64,000 bases of DNA from the NCBI GenBank assembly GCA_016342685.1, contig JAEINU010000009.1:1-64000 (forward strand). The letters run 5' to 3'. The translations under genes were made by a program, and so were the position numbers. The notes beneath the pieces are model-generated. The model had not been told where the DNA came from. It made no database searches and was given only the letters and a program-made list of their open reading frames with translations. This document shows, piece by piece, positions 46,465 to 56,791 of this stretch (positions are counted from its first letter, which is position 1; the number at the start of each line of letters is the position of its first letter). Source of the stretch: Bacteroidales bacterium. GTDB lineage: Bacteria > Bacteroidota > Bacteroidia > Bacteroidales > UBA12077.

Positions 46465-47388
46465 ATGAAAGATGTAATTGAAGCGGTTGATCAAAATCTT
46501 ATAATAAAAGAACTTACTCCTGAAAGATTTCTAAGAAAGACGAATAATGGAGGGAACGAATTATATATTATAAATCACCATAATTCGCCTAATACCATGC
46601 GCGAAATAGGTCGTTTACGCGAACTTACTTTTCGTCACGCTGGAGGAGGCACAGGAAAAGAGCTAGATATTGATAAATTTGATACTCAAGAAGAACCATA
46701 TGAGCAACTAATCACCTGGGATCCTGATGATCAAGAAATTTCGGGTGGATACAGATTCAATATTTGCAATCAAGAAAGTGATCCTAAGAATTTAGCTACT
46801 TCGCACCTTTTTACTTTTTCTGATGAATTCGCAAAAGATTATCTTCCGTATATGATTGAATTGGGCAGATCGTTTATTCAACCAAAATATCAATCAAGTA
46901 CTTTAGGAAGAAAAGCGCTATTTGCCTTAGATAATTTATGGGACGGACTTGGTGCATTAATCGTGGAAAATCCAAAAGTTAAATATTACTTTGGGAAAGT
47001 AACTATGTATACTCACTATAATGAAGAAGCGAGAAATATGATTTTATATTTCTTAAAAAGTCAGTTTACCGATTCCAACAATATGGTATATCCAAAATCG
47101 CCCTTAGATCTTGGAATTGATGTTAAAAAATTAGAGTCTGTTTTTAATGGGGAAGATTATAAAAGCAACTATAAAATCCTACAAAAGAAAATTCGCGAAT
47201 TTAACTTAAACATTCCTCCGTTAATTAATACTTACATGAATGTTTCTCCATCAATGAAGTTTTTCGGAACTGCAATTAACAGCGCATTCGGAGATGTAGA
47301 AGAATCTGGAATTTTAATTACAATTAATGATATTTTTCCTGCAAAAAAAGAGCGATACGTTAATAGTTATATTGAAACAAAAAAATAA
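46465..47388 (+). CDS. OlsB/GlsB-like N-acyltransferase (GNAT fold)
   Basis: The 307-residue protein matches the 'putative hemolysin' acyltransferase group: REIGRLRELTFRHAGGGTGKELDIDKFD (about 47-74), ISGGYRF, and ELGRSFIQPKYQSS (about 134-147). In characterised members this enzyme attaches a 3-hydroxy fatty acid to the amino group of glycine or ornithine. With the upstream PlsC-like gene it would supply an aminolipid of the membrane. The first gene ends 54 bp upstream. A strong terminator follows. The amino acid used cannot be read from sequence. Confidence 0.75.
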   Translation: MKDVIEAVDQNLIIKELTPERFLRKTNNGGNELYIINHHNSPNTMREIGRLRELTFRHAGGGTGKELDIDKFDTQEEPYEQLITWDPDDQEISGGYRFNICNQESDPKNLATSHLFTFSDEFAKDYLPYMIELGRSFIQPKYQSSTLGRKALFALDNLWDGLGALIVENPKVKYYFGKVTMYTHYNEEARNMILYFLKSQFTDSNNMVYPKSPLDLGIDVKKLESVFNGEDYKSNYKILQKKIREFNLNIPPLINTYMNVSPSMKFFGTAINSAFGDVEESGILITINDIFPAKKERYVNSYIETKK

Positions 47389-47390
47389 AT

Positions 47391-47420
47391 AAAAAAAGTG
47401 CTTTACAAAGCACTTTTTTT
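47391..47420. terminator. Bidirectional terminator
   Basis: AAAAAAAGTGCTT (47391-47403) pairs with AAGCACTTTTTTT (47408-47420). A and T runs flank both sides. The hairpin lies between convergent genes: the N-acyltransferase (+) and the PurF-like gene (-). Confidence 0.88.
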
Positions 47421-47434
47421 ATTTATTAACACTT

Positions 47435-49336
47435 TTAATATGCTCTCTGATTTTTACCTTCGATATAATTAATAAAAGATTTATTAACTACTTTATTACC
47501 ACCTGGCGTAGGATATTTACCTGTAAAATACCAATCTCCAGTATCGTTAGGACATGCAGCATGTAAATTCTCAATAGTTTGAAAAACAATCTCAACCTCT
47601 GCATTCACCTCTTCCGATTTTAAGAGTTCTGAAATTTTTCCTGAAATTTCTTCGGGAGTAAAAGGCTTAAATATCTCTTTTACATAATTTACAATTTCCT
47701 CTTTTGGCAAATTTTCCTGAGCTTTTGATTTCTTGTAAACATCATTAATAATCGACTCTTTACCAGTATCTTTTAACAATTCAATAGCAGCTCTAAATGC
47801 TACAAAATCTCCAAGCTTTGCCATATCAATTCCATAACAATCTGGATATCTAATTTGAGGCGAAGAAGAAACAATAATTATTTTCTTTGGCTTCAGTCTA
47901 TCAATAATTCTTAAAATACTTTCTCGTAAAGTGGTTCCACGAACAATTGAATCATCAATAATTACCAAATTATCGACACCCTCTTTAACTGTTCCGTAAG
48001 TAATATCGTATACATGACCAACCAAATCATTTCTTCCTTTATCTTGAGAAATAAAGGTTCGCAACTTAATATCTTTAATAGCAATTTTCTCGACACGTAT
48101 TTTGGCCGACATTATTTCATCGTAGCTTTCTTCGGTGATGCTGCTACCTAATGCAAGAATTTCTTTTTTCTGGTCTTCGTGTAAATATGTTTTAAGCTCA
48201 TCAACCATTCCATAGAAAGCAGTTTCTGCTGTATTTGGAATAAAAGAGAAAACCGTATTCTTAACATCATGGTTAATTGCTTCCATTATTTGAGGCACCA
48301 ACAATCTACCCAATTGCTTACGTTCCTGATAAATATCTTTATCGCTACCTCTAGAGAAATAAATTCGCTCAAAAGAACAAGAGCTTTTCTTTTGTGGAAT
48401 ACGAATTTCTTCGCTAGTTACTTCTCCATTTTTACGAATAATTAAAGCTTCTCCCGGATTTACTTCTTTAACTGTTTCGGCAGGAACATTCATTACAGTT
48501 TGAATAACCGGACGCTCAGAAGCAACAACAACAATTTCATCGTCTTTATAATAATATGCGGGACGAATACCCCAAGGATCACGCGTTACAAAAGCATCTC
48601 CATGACCAAGAACACCTGCCATTGCATAGCCTCCATCCCAATCTTTACTTGCCTCATGTAAGATTTTTCTTAAATCAATATCTTTAGCAATTAAAGATGA
48701 TATTTCCTTATTCGTAAAACCTTCGTTTTTATATTGTCGGAAAAGAAGTTGATTCTCCTCATCTAAAAAGTGACCAACTTTCTCTAAACAAGTAACTGTA
48801 TCTGAATATTCTTTTGGATTCTGCCCAAATTCAACTAACACCTTAAACAACTCATCAACATTGGTCATATTAAAATTCCCGGCCAATATTAAATTTCGTG
48901 ATTTCCAATTATTCTCGCGCATTATTGGTTGAACAAACTCAATATCATCGCCACCGAAAGTTCCATATCTCAAATGTCCTAAATAAATATCAGCAGCAGA
49001 TGGTAAGTTTTCTTTTGCCCAAACAGGATCTTTTAACAAATCAGGGTTTTTCTCTTCAATTGCCTCATGAAATTCACTCACCTTAGAAAAAACTTCCTTA
49101 ATGGGCGATTCTCCATTCGAACGAAATCGATGAATGTATCTTTTCCCAGGGTCTAAATCAAATTTCAATGACGCTAGTCCTGCTCCATCCTGACCACGAT
49201 TATGTTGCTTTTCCATTAATAAATGCAGCTTATGCAAACCATACATCCATGATCCATACTTTGCCTGATAGTATTCTAATGGTTTTAATAATCTAATTAA
49301 TGCTATTCCACATTCGTGTGTTAATTGATCGCTCAT
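47435..49336 (-). CDS. Long-form amidophosphoribosyltransferase-like protein
   Basis: The 633-residue protein combines a class II glutamine amidotransferase domain (nucleophile candidate Cys9 in THECGIALI; RGQDGAGLAS; GHLRYGTFGG) with a phosphoribosyltransferase domain carrying the PRPP loop VIIDDSIVRGTTLRESI (about 455-471). PurF makes phosphoribosylamine from PRPP and glutamine. This form is over 100 residues longer than classical PurF, with an expanded N-terminus and a C-terminal extension. Bacteroidetes often carry it beside a normal purF, so it may be a paralogue. A short propeptide removed before Cys9 would fit the family. Confidence 0.8.
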   Translation of the reverse strand: MSDQLTHECGIALIRLLKPLEYYQAKYGSWMYGLHKLHLLMEKQHNRGQDGAGLASLKFDLDPGKRYIHRFRSNGESPIKEVFSKVSEFHEAIEEKNPDLLKDPVWAKENLPSAADIYLGHLRYGTFGGDDIEFVQPIMRENNWKSRNLILAGNFNMTNVDELFKVLVEFGQNPKEYSDTVTCLEKVGHFLDEENQLLFRQYKNEGFTNKEISSLIAKDIDLRKILHEASKDWDGGYAMAGVLGHGDAFVTRDPWGIRPAYYYKDDEIVVVASERPVIQTVMNVPAETVKEVNPGEALIIRKNGEVTSEEIRIPQKKSSCSFERIYFSRGSDKDIYQERKQLGRLLVPQIMEAINHDVKNTVFSFIPNTAETAFYGMVDELKTYLHEDQKKEILALGSSITEESYDEIMSAKIRVEKIAIKDIKLRTFISQDKGRNDLVGHVYDITYGTVKEGVDNLVIIDDSIVRGTTLRESILRIIDRLKPKKIIIVSSSPQIRYPDCYGIDMAKLGDFVAFRAAIELLKDTGKESIINDVYKKSKAQENLPKEEIVNYVKEIFKPFTPEEISGKISELLKSEEVNAEVEIVFQTIENLHAACPNDTGDWYFTGKYPTPGGNKVVNKSFINYIEGKNQRAY

Positions 49337-49357
49337 TATTAAATTTCGATTTGAGTG

Positions 49358-49837
49358 TTATTTATCTTCTAAACTGGGATAATTAATTTTATCGGGCACA
49401 ATAAATGCAGATGGAAAATATCTTTTGATTCTTTTGAAATCGGCCATGGCATCAATTTTCGACCTAAAGTCGCCCACATAAACTTTAAAGTAAGGGCTAT
49501 CATATTCGCGATAAATAGGGATTTCCGGGAATAATTCATAAAACTTTGCTTTTGTTACCTGCGATTGATCTCTTGCTGTATTACCTAAATTCGAATAAAT
49601 TCGAATTCGATAACCCGACACACCACCTTTGCGTTTATTCTGTTCTATATGATTTGAAACTAATTCATTTACTCGAATGTCTTGAAAAATCAAAACATCT
49701 CCCTGATCTTGTTCTTTTTCCTGAATTGAAGAAAAAATATCGTTCGATTTTGATTGGCTTTGAGCGGTTTGTCCAAAAACTACAAGATTGAAAATCAACA
49801 AAATAAAAATTGAGAATATTGTTTTAAAGTTTATCAT
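49358..49837 (-). CDS. SPOR-domain exported protein
   Basis: The 159-residue protein has a signal peptide (about 1-23, ending VVFGQ) and a C-terminal SPOR-like domain (about 75-150: GYRIRIYSNLGNTARDQSQVTKAKF, YFKVYVGDFRSKIDAMADFKRIKRYFPSAFIV). SPOR domains bind glycan strands lacking stem peptides, as at division sites. The protein would act in the periplasm. It lies 21 bp upstream of the purF-like gene. Confidence 0.8.
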   Translation of the reverse strand: MINFKTIFSIFILLIFNLVVFGQTAQSQSKSNDIFSSIQEKEQDQGDVLIFQDIRVNELVSNHIEQNKRKGGVSGYRIRIYSNLGNTARDQSQVTKAKFYELFPEIPIYREYDSPYFKVYVGDFRSKIDAMADFKRIKRYFPSAFIVPDKINYPSLEDK

Positions 49838-49910
49838 GATTTCCTGAGATTAATGCTGCAAAATTAATCATTTTTTTTAGAAACACTTAACTAAAATAAA
49901 ATAACAAAAA

Positions 49911-50372
49911 TTACAGGCTAATTGTTTGTTTTTCGGATATATCAATAGTTTTACTGCGCATTAGAGCTTTAACTTTCATTGTTCCCACAATTTGCATTTC
50001 CACATTTTTCATTTTGCGCAATTTATAAAACATAGACATGGTTCCTAGCATATTTTTCACATGCACATCCACAGGAAAAATTTGCACCTCATCAGATTTC
50101 TTAGGAATTATAATATCACTTGAAGTCTTCATCTTCCCAAGATATTTACCATTTATAGTAACATCTAAATCCATATCAGTAATTTTTAATTTATAAGCAT
50201 TTGGATTTTTTATTGGAACCTTTAATTGCAGGCTAATTTTATTATCAACCATACCTTTAAAGTCAACTTTATCAACCCCACCAATATCCACCGATTTATA
50301 TACGCTACAAGCACTTAATAACAAACTCAATGATAATATTATTAGTGCTCCTTTTAATTTCAAATTCTTCAT
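49911..50372 (-). CDS. LEA14-like lipoprotein
   Basis: The protein (153 residues from the ATG at 50372; a TTG seven codons earlier is less likely) has a lipoprotein signal, LLLSACSVYKSVDI, with the lipobox Cys near residue 22. The rest is one beta-sandwich domain like LEA type 2 (WHy) proteins: VDFKGMVDNKISLQLKVPIKNPNAYKLKITDMDLDVTINGKYLG. The NPN motif after a hydrophobic strand is characteristic. Function is unknown. It sits between the SPOR gene and glpK. Confidence 0.7.
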   Translation of the reverse strand: MKNLKLKGALIILSLSLLLSACSVYKSVDIGGVDKVDFKGMVDNKISLQLKVPIKNPNAYKLKITDMDLDVTINGKYLGKMKTSSDIIIPKKSDEVQIFPVDVHVKNMLGTMSMFYKLRKMKNVEMQIVGTMKVKALMRSKTIDISEKQTISL

Positions 50373-50424
50373 ATTATATTTCTTAAATTTCAATGGTAAT
50401 TACAAATATTACTCCATTATTATT

Positions 50425-51915
50425 TTACTGTTGCCAACCCATAGCTTTTTCAACTGCTTTTAACCAACCTGAGTATAGTTTATCTCTTTTTACCGCTTTC
50501 ATTAACGGTTTAAAACTTCGTTCTATTTCCCTTTGCTGAATTATTTCATCTATTGACCAGAATTTAATTGCTAATCCTGCTAAGAAAGCCGCACCAAGCG
50601 CTGTAGTTTCAATTATTTTAGGTCTGTTAACATCCACATTTAAAAGATCCGATTGAAACTGCATTAAGAAATTATTTGCAGAAGCCCCTCCATCAACATT
50701 AAGCTTTTTTAGGGTGATCCCAGAATCTTTTTCCATTGCCTTAAGCACATCCATCGTTTGATAAGCCAATGATTCTAATGTAGATCTAACAATATGTTTA
50801 TCGGTAACACCTTGTGTTAATCCTAATATTGCACCTCGGGCATACATGTCCCAGTAAGGTGCACCAAGTCCTGAAAAAGCTGGCACTACATATACTTCTT
50901 CTGTATCTTCAGTTTCATTAGCAATCTTTTCTGTATCGGCCGCATTGTCAATTATTTTAAGAGCATCTCTTAGCCATTTTATGGCAGCTCCCGCAATAAA
51001 GACACTTCCTTCAAGTGCATATTTTATTTCGCCATCAATTCCCCATGCAATAGTTGTTAATAATCCTGATTTAGATTCAACAATCTTTTTACCAGTATTC
51101 ATCAACATAAAACAACCTGTCCCATACGTGTTTTTTGCCATTCCATCGGACATACAAGACTGTCCAAACAATGCGGCTTGCTGATCACCTGCCACTCCTG
51201 CAATTGGAATTTCACAACCAAATATTGATTTGTCGGTTACTCCATATACTTCCGAAGACATTTTAACTTCTGGTAAAATACATTCGGGAATTTCCAGAAG
51301 GTCAAGCAATGCATTATCCCATTTTAAATCTCGAATATTAAAAAGCATTGTTCGTGATGCATTTGAGTAATCAGTAATATGTAATTTTCCTTCTGACAAC
51401 TTCCATATAATCCAAGTATCGATTGTTCCTGCCAAGACTTCACCTTTTTTAGCTTTTTCTTTTGCTCCCGGAACAATGTTCAATATCCAATGAATTTTTG
51501 TTGCTGAAAAATACGAATCAATTACAAGTCCTGTATTTTGCTTTATGTAATCGCCCCAATCTTTATCTCGAATTACTTTACATAAATCTGCTGTTCGTTT
51601 ATCTTGCCACACAATTGCTCTATAGATAGGATCTCCAGTATTTTTATCCCACAAAACAACCGTTTCACGCTGATTTGCAATTCCTATTGCCCCTATTTGA
51701 TTTGGATCAATTTTATTTTTACTAATTAAATCTTTTGCAGTTTTAATTTGAGACTCCCATATTTCGATTGGATCATGTTCAACCCATCCTGCTTTTGGAT
51801 AATATTGAGTAAATTCTGATTGCTCCCATCCAACAACCTCAATGTTTTTATTAAACAATAAGGATCTTGAACTTGAAGTACCTTGATCTAATGAAAGTAT
51901 AAATTCCTTATGCAT
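50425..51915 (-). CDS. glpK: Glycerol kinase
   Basis: GlpK makes sn-glycerol 3-phosphate from glycerol and ATP. The enzyme (496 residues from the ATG at 51915; a GTG at 51936 is the alternative) has the FGGY-kinase pattern: [15 protein letters not shown] at the start, [59 protein letters not shown] and [16 protein letters not shown]. No glycerol facilitator or glpD is adjacent, unlike many glp operons. Confidence 0.95.
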   Translation of the reverse strand: MHKEFILSLDQGTSSSRSLLFNKNIEVVGWEQSEFTQYYPKAGWVEHDPIEIWESQIKTAKDLISKNKIDPNQIGAIGIANQRETVVLWDKNTGDPIYRAIVWQDKRTADLCKVIRDKDWGDYIKQNTGLVIDSYFSATKIHWILNIVPGAKEKAKKGEVLAGTIDTWIIWKLSEGKLHITDYSNASRTMLFNIRDLKWDNALLDLLEIPECILPEVKMSSEVYGVTDKSIFGCEIPIAGVAGDQQAALFGQSCMSDGMAKNTYGTGCFMLMNTGKKIVESKSGLLTTIAWGIDGEIKYALEGSVFIAGAAIKWLRDALKIIDNAADTEKIANETEDTEEVYVVPAFSGLGAPYWDMYARGAILGLTQGVTDKHIVRSTLESLAYQTMDVLKAMEKDSGITLKKLNVDGGASANNFLMQFQSDLLNVDVNRPKIIETTALGAAFLAGLAIKFWSIDEIIQQREIERSFKPLMKAVKRDKLYSGWLKAVEKAMGWQQ

Positions 51916-51977
51916 ACTATTGCAGTTAAAAGACACTAAAAATACAATTTTCTATTTAGATATAAGAAAATAAAAAA

Positions 51978-52002
51978 GGTCATAACTAAATTAGATATGA
52001 CC
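51978..52002 (-). terminator. Terminator after yebC
   Basis: GGTCATA (51978-51984) pairs with TATGACC (51996-52002) around an 11-base loop. On the minus strand a run of six T follows. It lies between the yebC stop and the glpK start. Confidence 0.6.
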
Positions 52003-52024
52003 CATTTTTTTTAAAAATATTTTT

Positions 52025-52768
52025 TTATTCCATAGCCTCTATTACCTCATCGGTAAGTTCCAAACTATGGTATACATCTTGAACATCGTCATCATCTTCA
52101 AAAGCATCAATCATTCTCAATATTTTTAGAGCAGATTGTACATCTAAAGATTTCATATCATTAGGAATTCTTTGTAAACCTGCATTTTCCATTTCAATTC
52201 CCAACGAATCTAATTTCTTCTGAACATTTCCGAAATCTTCTTTAGCAGTTGTAATTGTAATTATTCCTTCTTCAACTTCAATATCTTCCGCGCCAGCATC
52301 AATTATCTCCATTTCAAATTCGTCCATATCAATGCTGTCTGTCAAAGGAATATTAAATACTCCTTTAGTATCGAATAAAAATGACAATGAGCCGTTTGTA
52401 CCTAGACTTCCATTATATTTTGTAAAAATTGCACGAACATTCGATACCGTTCTTTGTTTATTGTCTGATAAACAATCTACAAAAACACCCACTCCATTTG
52501 GAGCATAGCCTTCAAAAGACATTTCTTCCAAATTATCACCTTCCTTATCAGCTTTTGATATTGCTCTTTCTACGTTATCCTTAGGCATATTAACACCCTT
52601 AGCATTATTAATTGCTAAGCGCAATCGCGGATTAGCTTCGGGATCAGGACCACCTTCTTTTACTGCGATAGCAATTTCTTTTACAATTCGAGAAAACATT
52701 TTTGATCGCTTAGCATCGTTTGCTCCCTTTGCTCTTTTAATTTTCGACCATTTACTGTGACCTGACAT
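52025..52768 (-). CDS. yebC: YebC/PmpR-family protein
   Basis: The 247-residue protein has the full family pattern: SGHSKWSKIKRAKGANDAKRSKMFSRI at the start, GGPDPEANPRLRLAINNAKGVNMPKDNVERAI, and FEGYAPNGVGVFVDCLSDNKQRT. Members are annotated as transcriptional regulators; some have been linked to relief of ribosome stalling at proline runs. A terminator follows, so it is likely monocistronic. Confidence 0.92.
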   Translation of the reverse strand: MSGHSKWSKIKRAKGANDAKRSKMFSRIVKEIAIAVKEGGPDPEANPRLRLAINNAKGVNMPKDNVERAISKADKEGDNLEEMSFEGYAPNGVGVFVDCLSDNKQRTVSNVRAIFTKYNGSLGTNGSLSFLFDTKGVFNIPLTDSIDMDEFEMEIIDAGAEDIEVEEGIITITTAKEDFGNVQKKLDSLGIEMENAGLQRIPNDMKSLDVQSALKILRMIDAFEDDDDVQDVYHSLELTDEVIEAME

Positions 52769-52894
52769 TTTGTTTGATTTATGTTAAAAAAGTTTGCAAT
52801 TTTACGCTGTAAAACTACTAAAATCGTTTTGATTTTAAAAATACTAATCAATATAGATGCTAACGAAACGTCTTATTAAATAATATTTCACAAT

Positions 52895-54481
52895 ATGGAT
52901 TTTGCTTTAACAGATTATTTCATCCTATTTATAATTCTAACATTAGGAATTCTTTTAGGAAAAGTTACAATTAAAGGAATCTCTCTCGATACTTCGGCAG
53001 TATTCTTTGTTGCTTTAATATTTGGCCATTTTGGATTCCAAATTCCTGCAATTATTCAACAAATCGGTTTAATCTTTTTTATGTTTAGCATTGGTATTCA
53101 GGCTGGCCCCGGTTTTTTCGACTCATTTAAAAAACAAGGGAAAAAATTAATTCTTTTGGCAATCATTCTTTCTTTCAGTGGTGGTTTTATTACAATCCTA
53201 TTTGCTAAACTATTTAATATTGATATAAACTTGGCTGTTGGTTTATTTTCCGGCTCATTCACAAGTGCATCAAGTTTAGCAATTACAATAGAGAACACCC
53301 ACTCAACATTACCGACTTTAGGTTTTGGTATTGCTTTTCCATTTGGAGTTATTGGAGTTGTTCTTTTTGTAAGATTATCACCAAAGATTTTTGGGATTTC
53401 TATTGAACAGGAAGAAAAATTACATTTAAAAGATGTAAGTAGCGATCATCCCAAAATATTAACCAGAAATTTTATTGTAGAAAATGAAGAGGTGTTTAAT
53501 AAATCTATTGGTGAGCTAGATTTAAGGTTAAAAACCAACACAAATATATCTTCTGTATATGAAGATGATGAAGTAGTTAATGCCAACGCTGAAACTATTT
53601 TAAGAAAGGGGGATTATATTCGAGCAAGTGGAACAAAAAAGAATCTTCAGAAATTAAAAATCCTTATTGGAAGAGAGTCTAAAAAACATTTGCCTACACA
53701 TGGTAAATATGCAATAAAACACTTTATTGTAACCAATAATAAAGTAATAAACAAACCTTTGGAACATCTAAAAACACTTCATTCAAATGACATTACAATT
53801 ACAACCATACGCCGAAGCGGTATAGAAATCACACCTAATGTACATACAAGATTAAGATTTGGAGATAGGATAAATGTTGCAGGACCCGAATCTAATATGA
53901 ATAAAATGAAAAAATATTTTGGGAACGAAAAAAGTCGACTTGCTGAATTAGATTTTCTACCGATTGTTTTAGGCGTTCTTATTGGAATACTCATTGGACA
54001 TATAAAAATACCTGTTTCGGAACATACAAGCTTTAGTCTCGGTGTAACTGGGGGAGTATTAATTTCTGCTATTGTTTTAAGTCGTATAGGGAAAACAGGA
54101 AAAATAATATGGAATGTTTCTGGCCCAAGCAATCAATTTCTCAGGAAATTAGGTTTACTTTTCTTTCTTTCAGGCGTTGGAACCGATGCTGGATTAAAAA
54201 TAATGTCGACACTCACAAATCAAGGTCTTCATTTGTTCTTTGTTGGAATTATTATAACTCTTGTACCAATGATAAGCACCTTAATAATTGGCAGATATGT
54301 TTTCAAATTGAATTTCTTACGACTTATGGGAGCCATAACAGGAAGTATGCTAAGTACTCCTGCATTAAGTGCTATTGAACCCATTACAAAAACGGATGCT
54401 CCACAAGTTGCTTATGCAACAGTTTATCCAATGGCATTAATTTTAATTATTTTGGTAAGTCAGATAATTGTTTTATTCTAA
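52895..54481 (+). CDS. AspT/YidE-family putative transporter with RCK_C domains
   Basis: The 528-residue protein has two membrane halves of about five helices each (about 7-170 and 350-528) around a soluble region (about 185-345). This contains two TrkA-C (RCK_C) domains: LDLRLKTNTNISSVYEDDEVVNANAETILRKGDYIRASG and HSNDITITTIRRSGIEITPN-type. Conserved GSFTSASSLA and SGVGTDAG blocks mark the aspartate:alanine exchanger family. The substrate is unknown; most YidE/YbjL-like members are uncharacterised. Confidence 0.82.
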   Translation: MDFALTDYFILFIILTLGILLGKVTIKGISLDTSAVFFVALIFGHFGFQIPAIIQQIGLIFFMFSIGIQAGPGFFDSFKKQGKKLILLAIILSFSGGFITILFAKLFNIDINLAVGLFSGSFTSASSLAITIENTHSTLPTLGFGIAFPFGVIGVVLFVRLSPKIFGISIEQEEKLHLKDVSSDHPKILTRNFIVENEEVFNKSIGELDLRLKTNTNISSVYEDDEVVNANAETILRKGDYIRASGTKKNLQKLKILIGRESKKHLPTHGKYAIKHFIVTNNKVINKPLEHLKTLHSNDITITTIRRSGIEITPNVHTRLRFGDRINVAGPESNMNKMKKYFGNEKSRLAELDFLPIVLGVLIGILIGHIKIPVSEHTSFSLGVTGGVLISAIVLSRIGKTGKIIWNVSGPSNQFLRKLGLLFFLSGVGTDAGLKIMSTLTNQGLHLFFVGIIITLVPMISTLIIGRYVFKLNFLRLMGAITGSMLSTPALSAIEPITKTDAPQVAYATVYPMALILIILVSQIIVLF

Positions 54482-54589
54482 CGATTTGAAATCATAAGTA
54501 TTTAAATCAATTTGATATCCTATAACATATTCATGATTTTACATCTATTTTTTTAATAAATTTGCAGATATATTTTGTTAAATAATAAA

Positions 54590-55942
54590 ATGATGACTGA
54601 ATCAAAAAATTCTCAAAAATTATATATTGAAACCTACGGGTGCCAAATGAATGTTTCTGACAGTGAAATTGTTGTATCTATTCTTGAAGATAAAGGTTAT
54701 ACTATAACCGAAGATATTAACGAAGCAGATACAATACTTGTAAACACCTGTTCTATTCGAGAGAATGCTGAACAACGCGTTTGGGGTAGATTAGATGTTT
54801 TTAAACAAATAAAAAAGAAGAAACCCGAACTTATAGTTGGTGTTATTGGTTGTATGGCTGAACGGCTAAAGGAGAAACTTCTCGAAGAAGAAAAAGTCGT
54901 TGATCTTGTCGTAGGTCCAGATGCATATAGAGATTTGCCTAATTTATTGGACACTACCCAATCGGGACAAAAAGCAATTAATGTTCTTCTTTCAAAAGAA
55001 GAAACATACGCCGACATTAGTCCTGTGCGTTTGGATAAAAATAAAATTTCTGCTTTTGTTTCGATTATGCGAGGTTGCAATAATATGTGCACATATTGTA
55101 TTGTTCCATATGTGCGTGGAGCAGAAAGAAGTCGCGATCCTGAAACAATTGTAAAGGAAGTAGAAGAACTTCAAGCAAAAGGATACAAAGAGGTTACGTT
55201 ACTGGGTCAGAATGTTGATTCTTACAATTGGGATAAAGGAGTCGAAAATAAATCTATAAAATTTAGTCAACTGCTTGAAATGGTTGCTAAAGTGAGCCCT
55301 AAGTTAAGAGTTCGTTTTTCTACTTCGCATCCTAAAGATATGTCTGATGATGTATTGTACACAATGGCCATGTACAACAATATTTGCAATCACATTCATC
55401 TACCAGCCCAATCGGGAAGCACGAACGTTCTGGAGAAAATGAAAAGAAAATATACTCGCGAATGGTATATTGATAGAATAAATGCAATAAATAAAATTCT
55501 TCCAAACTGTGCTGTATCAACAGATATTATGACAGGATTTCCTGGAGAAACAGATGAAGATCATAAAGAAACATTAAGTTTAATGGAGTTTGTAAAATAC
55601 GACATTGCTTATATGTTTAAGTATTCTGAAAGACCTAAAACGTATGCATCACGTCATTTAAAAGATGATATTCCAGAATCTGTTAAATCTACCAGATTAA
55701 CCGAAATTATTGATTTACAAATTAAATTATCGGCAGAAAGCAAAAAAGCTGATTTAGGTAAAACATTTGAGGTTCTGGTTGAGGGAGTTTCAAAAAAATC
55801 TACAGAACATTTGTACGGAAGAACATCGCAGAATAAAGTTGTTGTATTTCCAAAAAACAATTATCAGATTGGTGATTATGTGTTTGTCGAAATTATCGAT
55901 TGCACTTCAGCCACACTTATTGGTGAAATTGCTACTAAATAA
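54590..55942 (+). CDS. miaB: tRNA-2-methylthio-N6-dimethylallyladenosine synthase
   Basis: MiaB adds the 2-methylthio group to i6A37 of tRNA. It has an N-terminal UPF0004 domain with three cluster cysteines (TYGCQMN at Cys18, [15 protein letters not shown]), a radical SAM domain with Cys163, Cys167 and Cys170 (GCNNMCTYC), [27 protein letters not shown], and a C-terminal TRAM domain. I use the ATG at 54590; a TTG at 54575 opens the frame earlier. Confidence 0.95.
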   Translation: MMTESKNSQKLYIETYGCQMNVSDSEIVVSILEDKGYTITEDINEADTILVNTCSIRENAEQRVWGRLDVFKQIKKKKPELIVGVIGCMAERLKEKLLEEEKVVDLVVGPDAYRDLPNLLDTTQSGQKAINVLLSKEETYADISPVRLDKNKISAFVSIMRGCNNMCTYCIVPYVRGAERSRDPETIVKEVEELQAKGYKEVTLLGQNVDSYNWDKGVENKSIKFSQLLEMVAKVSPKLRVRFSTSHPKDMSDDVLYTMAMYNNICNHIHLPAQSGSTNVLEKMKRKYTREWYIDRINAINKILPNCAVSTDIMTGFPGETDEDHKETLSLMEFVKYDIAYMFKYSERPKTYASRHLKDDIPESVKSTRLTEIIDLQIKLSAESKKADLGKTFEVLVEGVSKKSTEHLYGRTSQNKVVVFPKNNYQIGDYVFVEIIDCTSATLIGEIATK

Positions 55943-55950
55943 AAATATAG

Positions 55951-55973
55951 AAGGGTCGACAAAATCGACCCTT
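55951..55973. terminator. Terminator between miaB and the STAS gene
   Basis: AAGGGTCGA (55951-55959) pairs perfectly with TCGACCCTT (55965-55973) around a 5-base loop, followed on the + strand by a T-rich stretch. It lies between convergent genes. Confidence 0.8.
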
Positions 55974-55979
55974 TATTTT

Positions 55980-56285
55980 TTAATTAAGTTGAAAAACAGT
56001 TTCAAGCTCTACGAGTCTCATTAGTTCCATTAAATCTTCCGATAAATTTATAAACCTCAATTCGGAGTTATTCTCTTTTGCTACACGATAGATTTTTAAA
56101 AGCATATCAAAGCCTGAACTATCTATAAACTTTATTCCAGAAAAATTTAATGCTAAGCTTGAACCTTCCTGATTAATCAAATTAAAAAGTTTAGTTTCGA
56201 TCTCGTTAGAATTTAAAACATTCAATTTATTCATGTTGTAAAACGATACAACATACTTATTTTCAACTTTATTTACTTCGAGCAT
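55980..56285 (-). CDS. STAS-domain protein (anti-sigma factor antagonist-like)
   Basis: The protein (101 residues from the ATG at 56285) is one STAS domain: VSFYNMNKLNVLNSNEIETKLFNLI, then NFSGIKFIDSSGFDMLLKI with the phosphorylation-site motif DSSG at 55-58, as in SpoIIAA/RsbV. Such proteins bind an anti-sigma or switch kinase in the unphosphorylated state. No partner kinase or phosphatase is adjacent. The frame extends upstream to a TTG at 56327, which I reject. Confidence 0.8.
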   Translation of the reverse strand: MLEVNKVENKYVVSFYNMNKLNVLNSNEIETKLFNLINQEGSSLALNFSGIKFIDSSGFDMLLKIYRVAKENNSELRFINLSEDLMELMRLVELETVFQLN

Positions 56286-56791
56286 AGTTATTTCATTTAT
56301 TTTATGAAAATACTTACATCGTAGCAAATAGGTTCTTAAAAAATATGAGAGTTGTTAACAATTTTGGTTAATTTATTCACTACAAAAAGATATAAACAAT
56401 TGTTCTTAAAAAGTTAAACAAACCTTTGTTCCCACCCGATTTTTAATTCTACGAAAAAATTAATTAAATAAAGACTCCTAAATCATCCTGAAATAGAATT
56501 GATGTTGTTTAATGGAGTAACAATAAGAGTTTAATGAAATATTTGATTGAGTATGGATTGAGAATCAATTTCTAGTCGACACATTCGATAAATAAATCAA
56601 AACGGAGGAATTTTTATAACTCGTTTAGGTATGAATAAAAATGCTTAAATAAAAGAACCTTGCCGTGACACTGATCTCTTTTCAATACTAATAATCAAAA
56701 ACTTAAGATGCCACATAGGGTATTTTGTTGTTTATGTATCTTAGATATAGAAACACAAAAAATATTTAATCGAACTATAAAAACAAAAGTT
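56286..56791. other. Intergenic region
   Basis: About 500 bases separate the STAS gene (-) from the Trp-repeat protein (+). I see no convincing ORF, tRNA or strong hairpin. The reading frame of the downstream gene runs back to 56708, but those codons look non-coding compared with the signal peptide that begins at 56792. Confidence 0.6.

Noticed and set aside
53779-54132. 117-residue minus-strand ORF inside the AspT-family gene
   Set aside because: It is antisense to well-predicted membrane helices and is explained by the codon bias of hydrophobic residues.
54697-55092. 131-residue minus-strand ORF inside miaB
   Set aside because: It lies wholly antisense to a gene with complete MiaB motifs and has Ser/Phe-rich shadow composition.
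56708-56791. Extended N-terminus of the Trp-repeat protein
   Set aside because: The added 28 residues would bury a normal signal peptide that begins at 56792.
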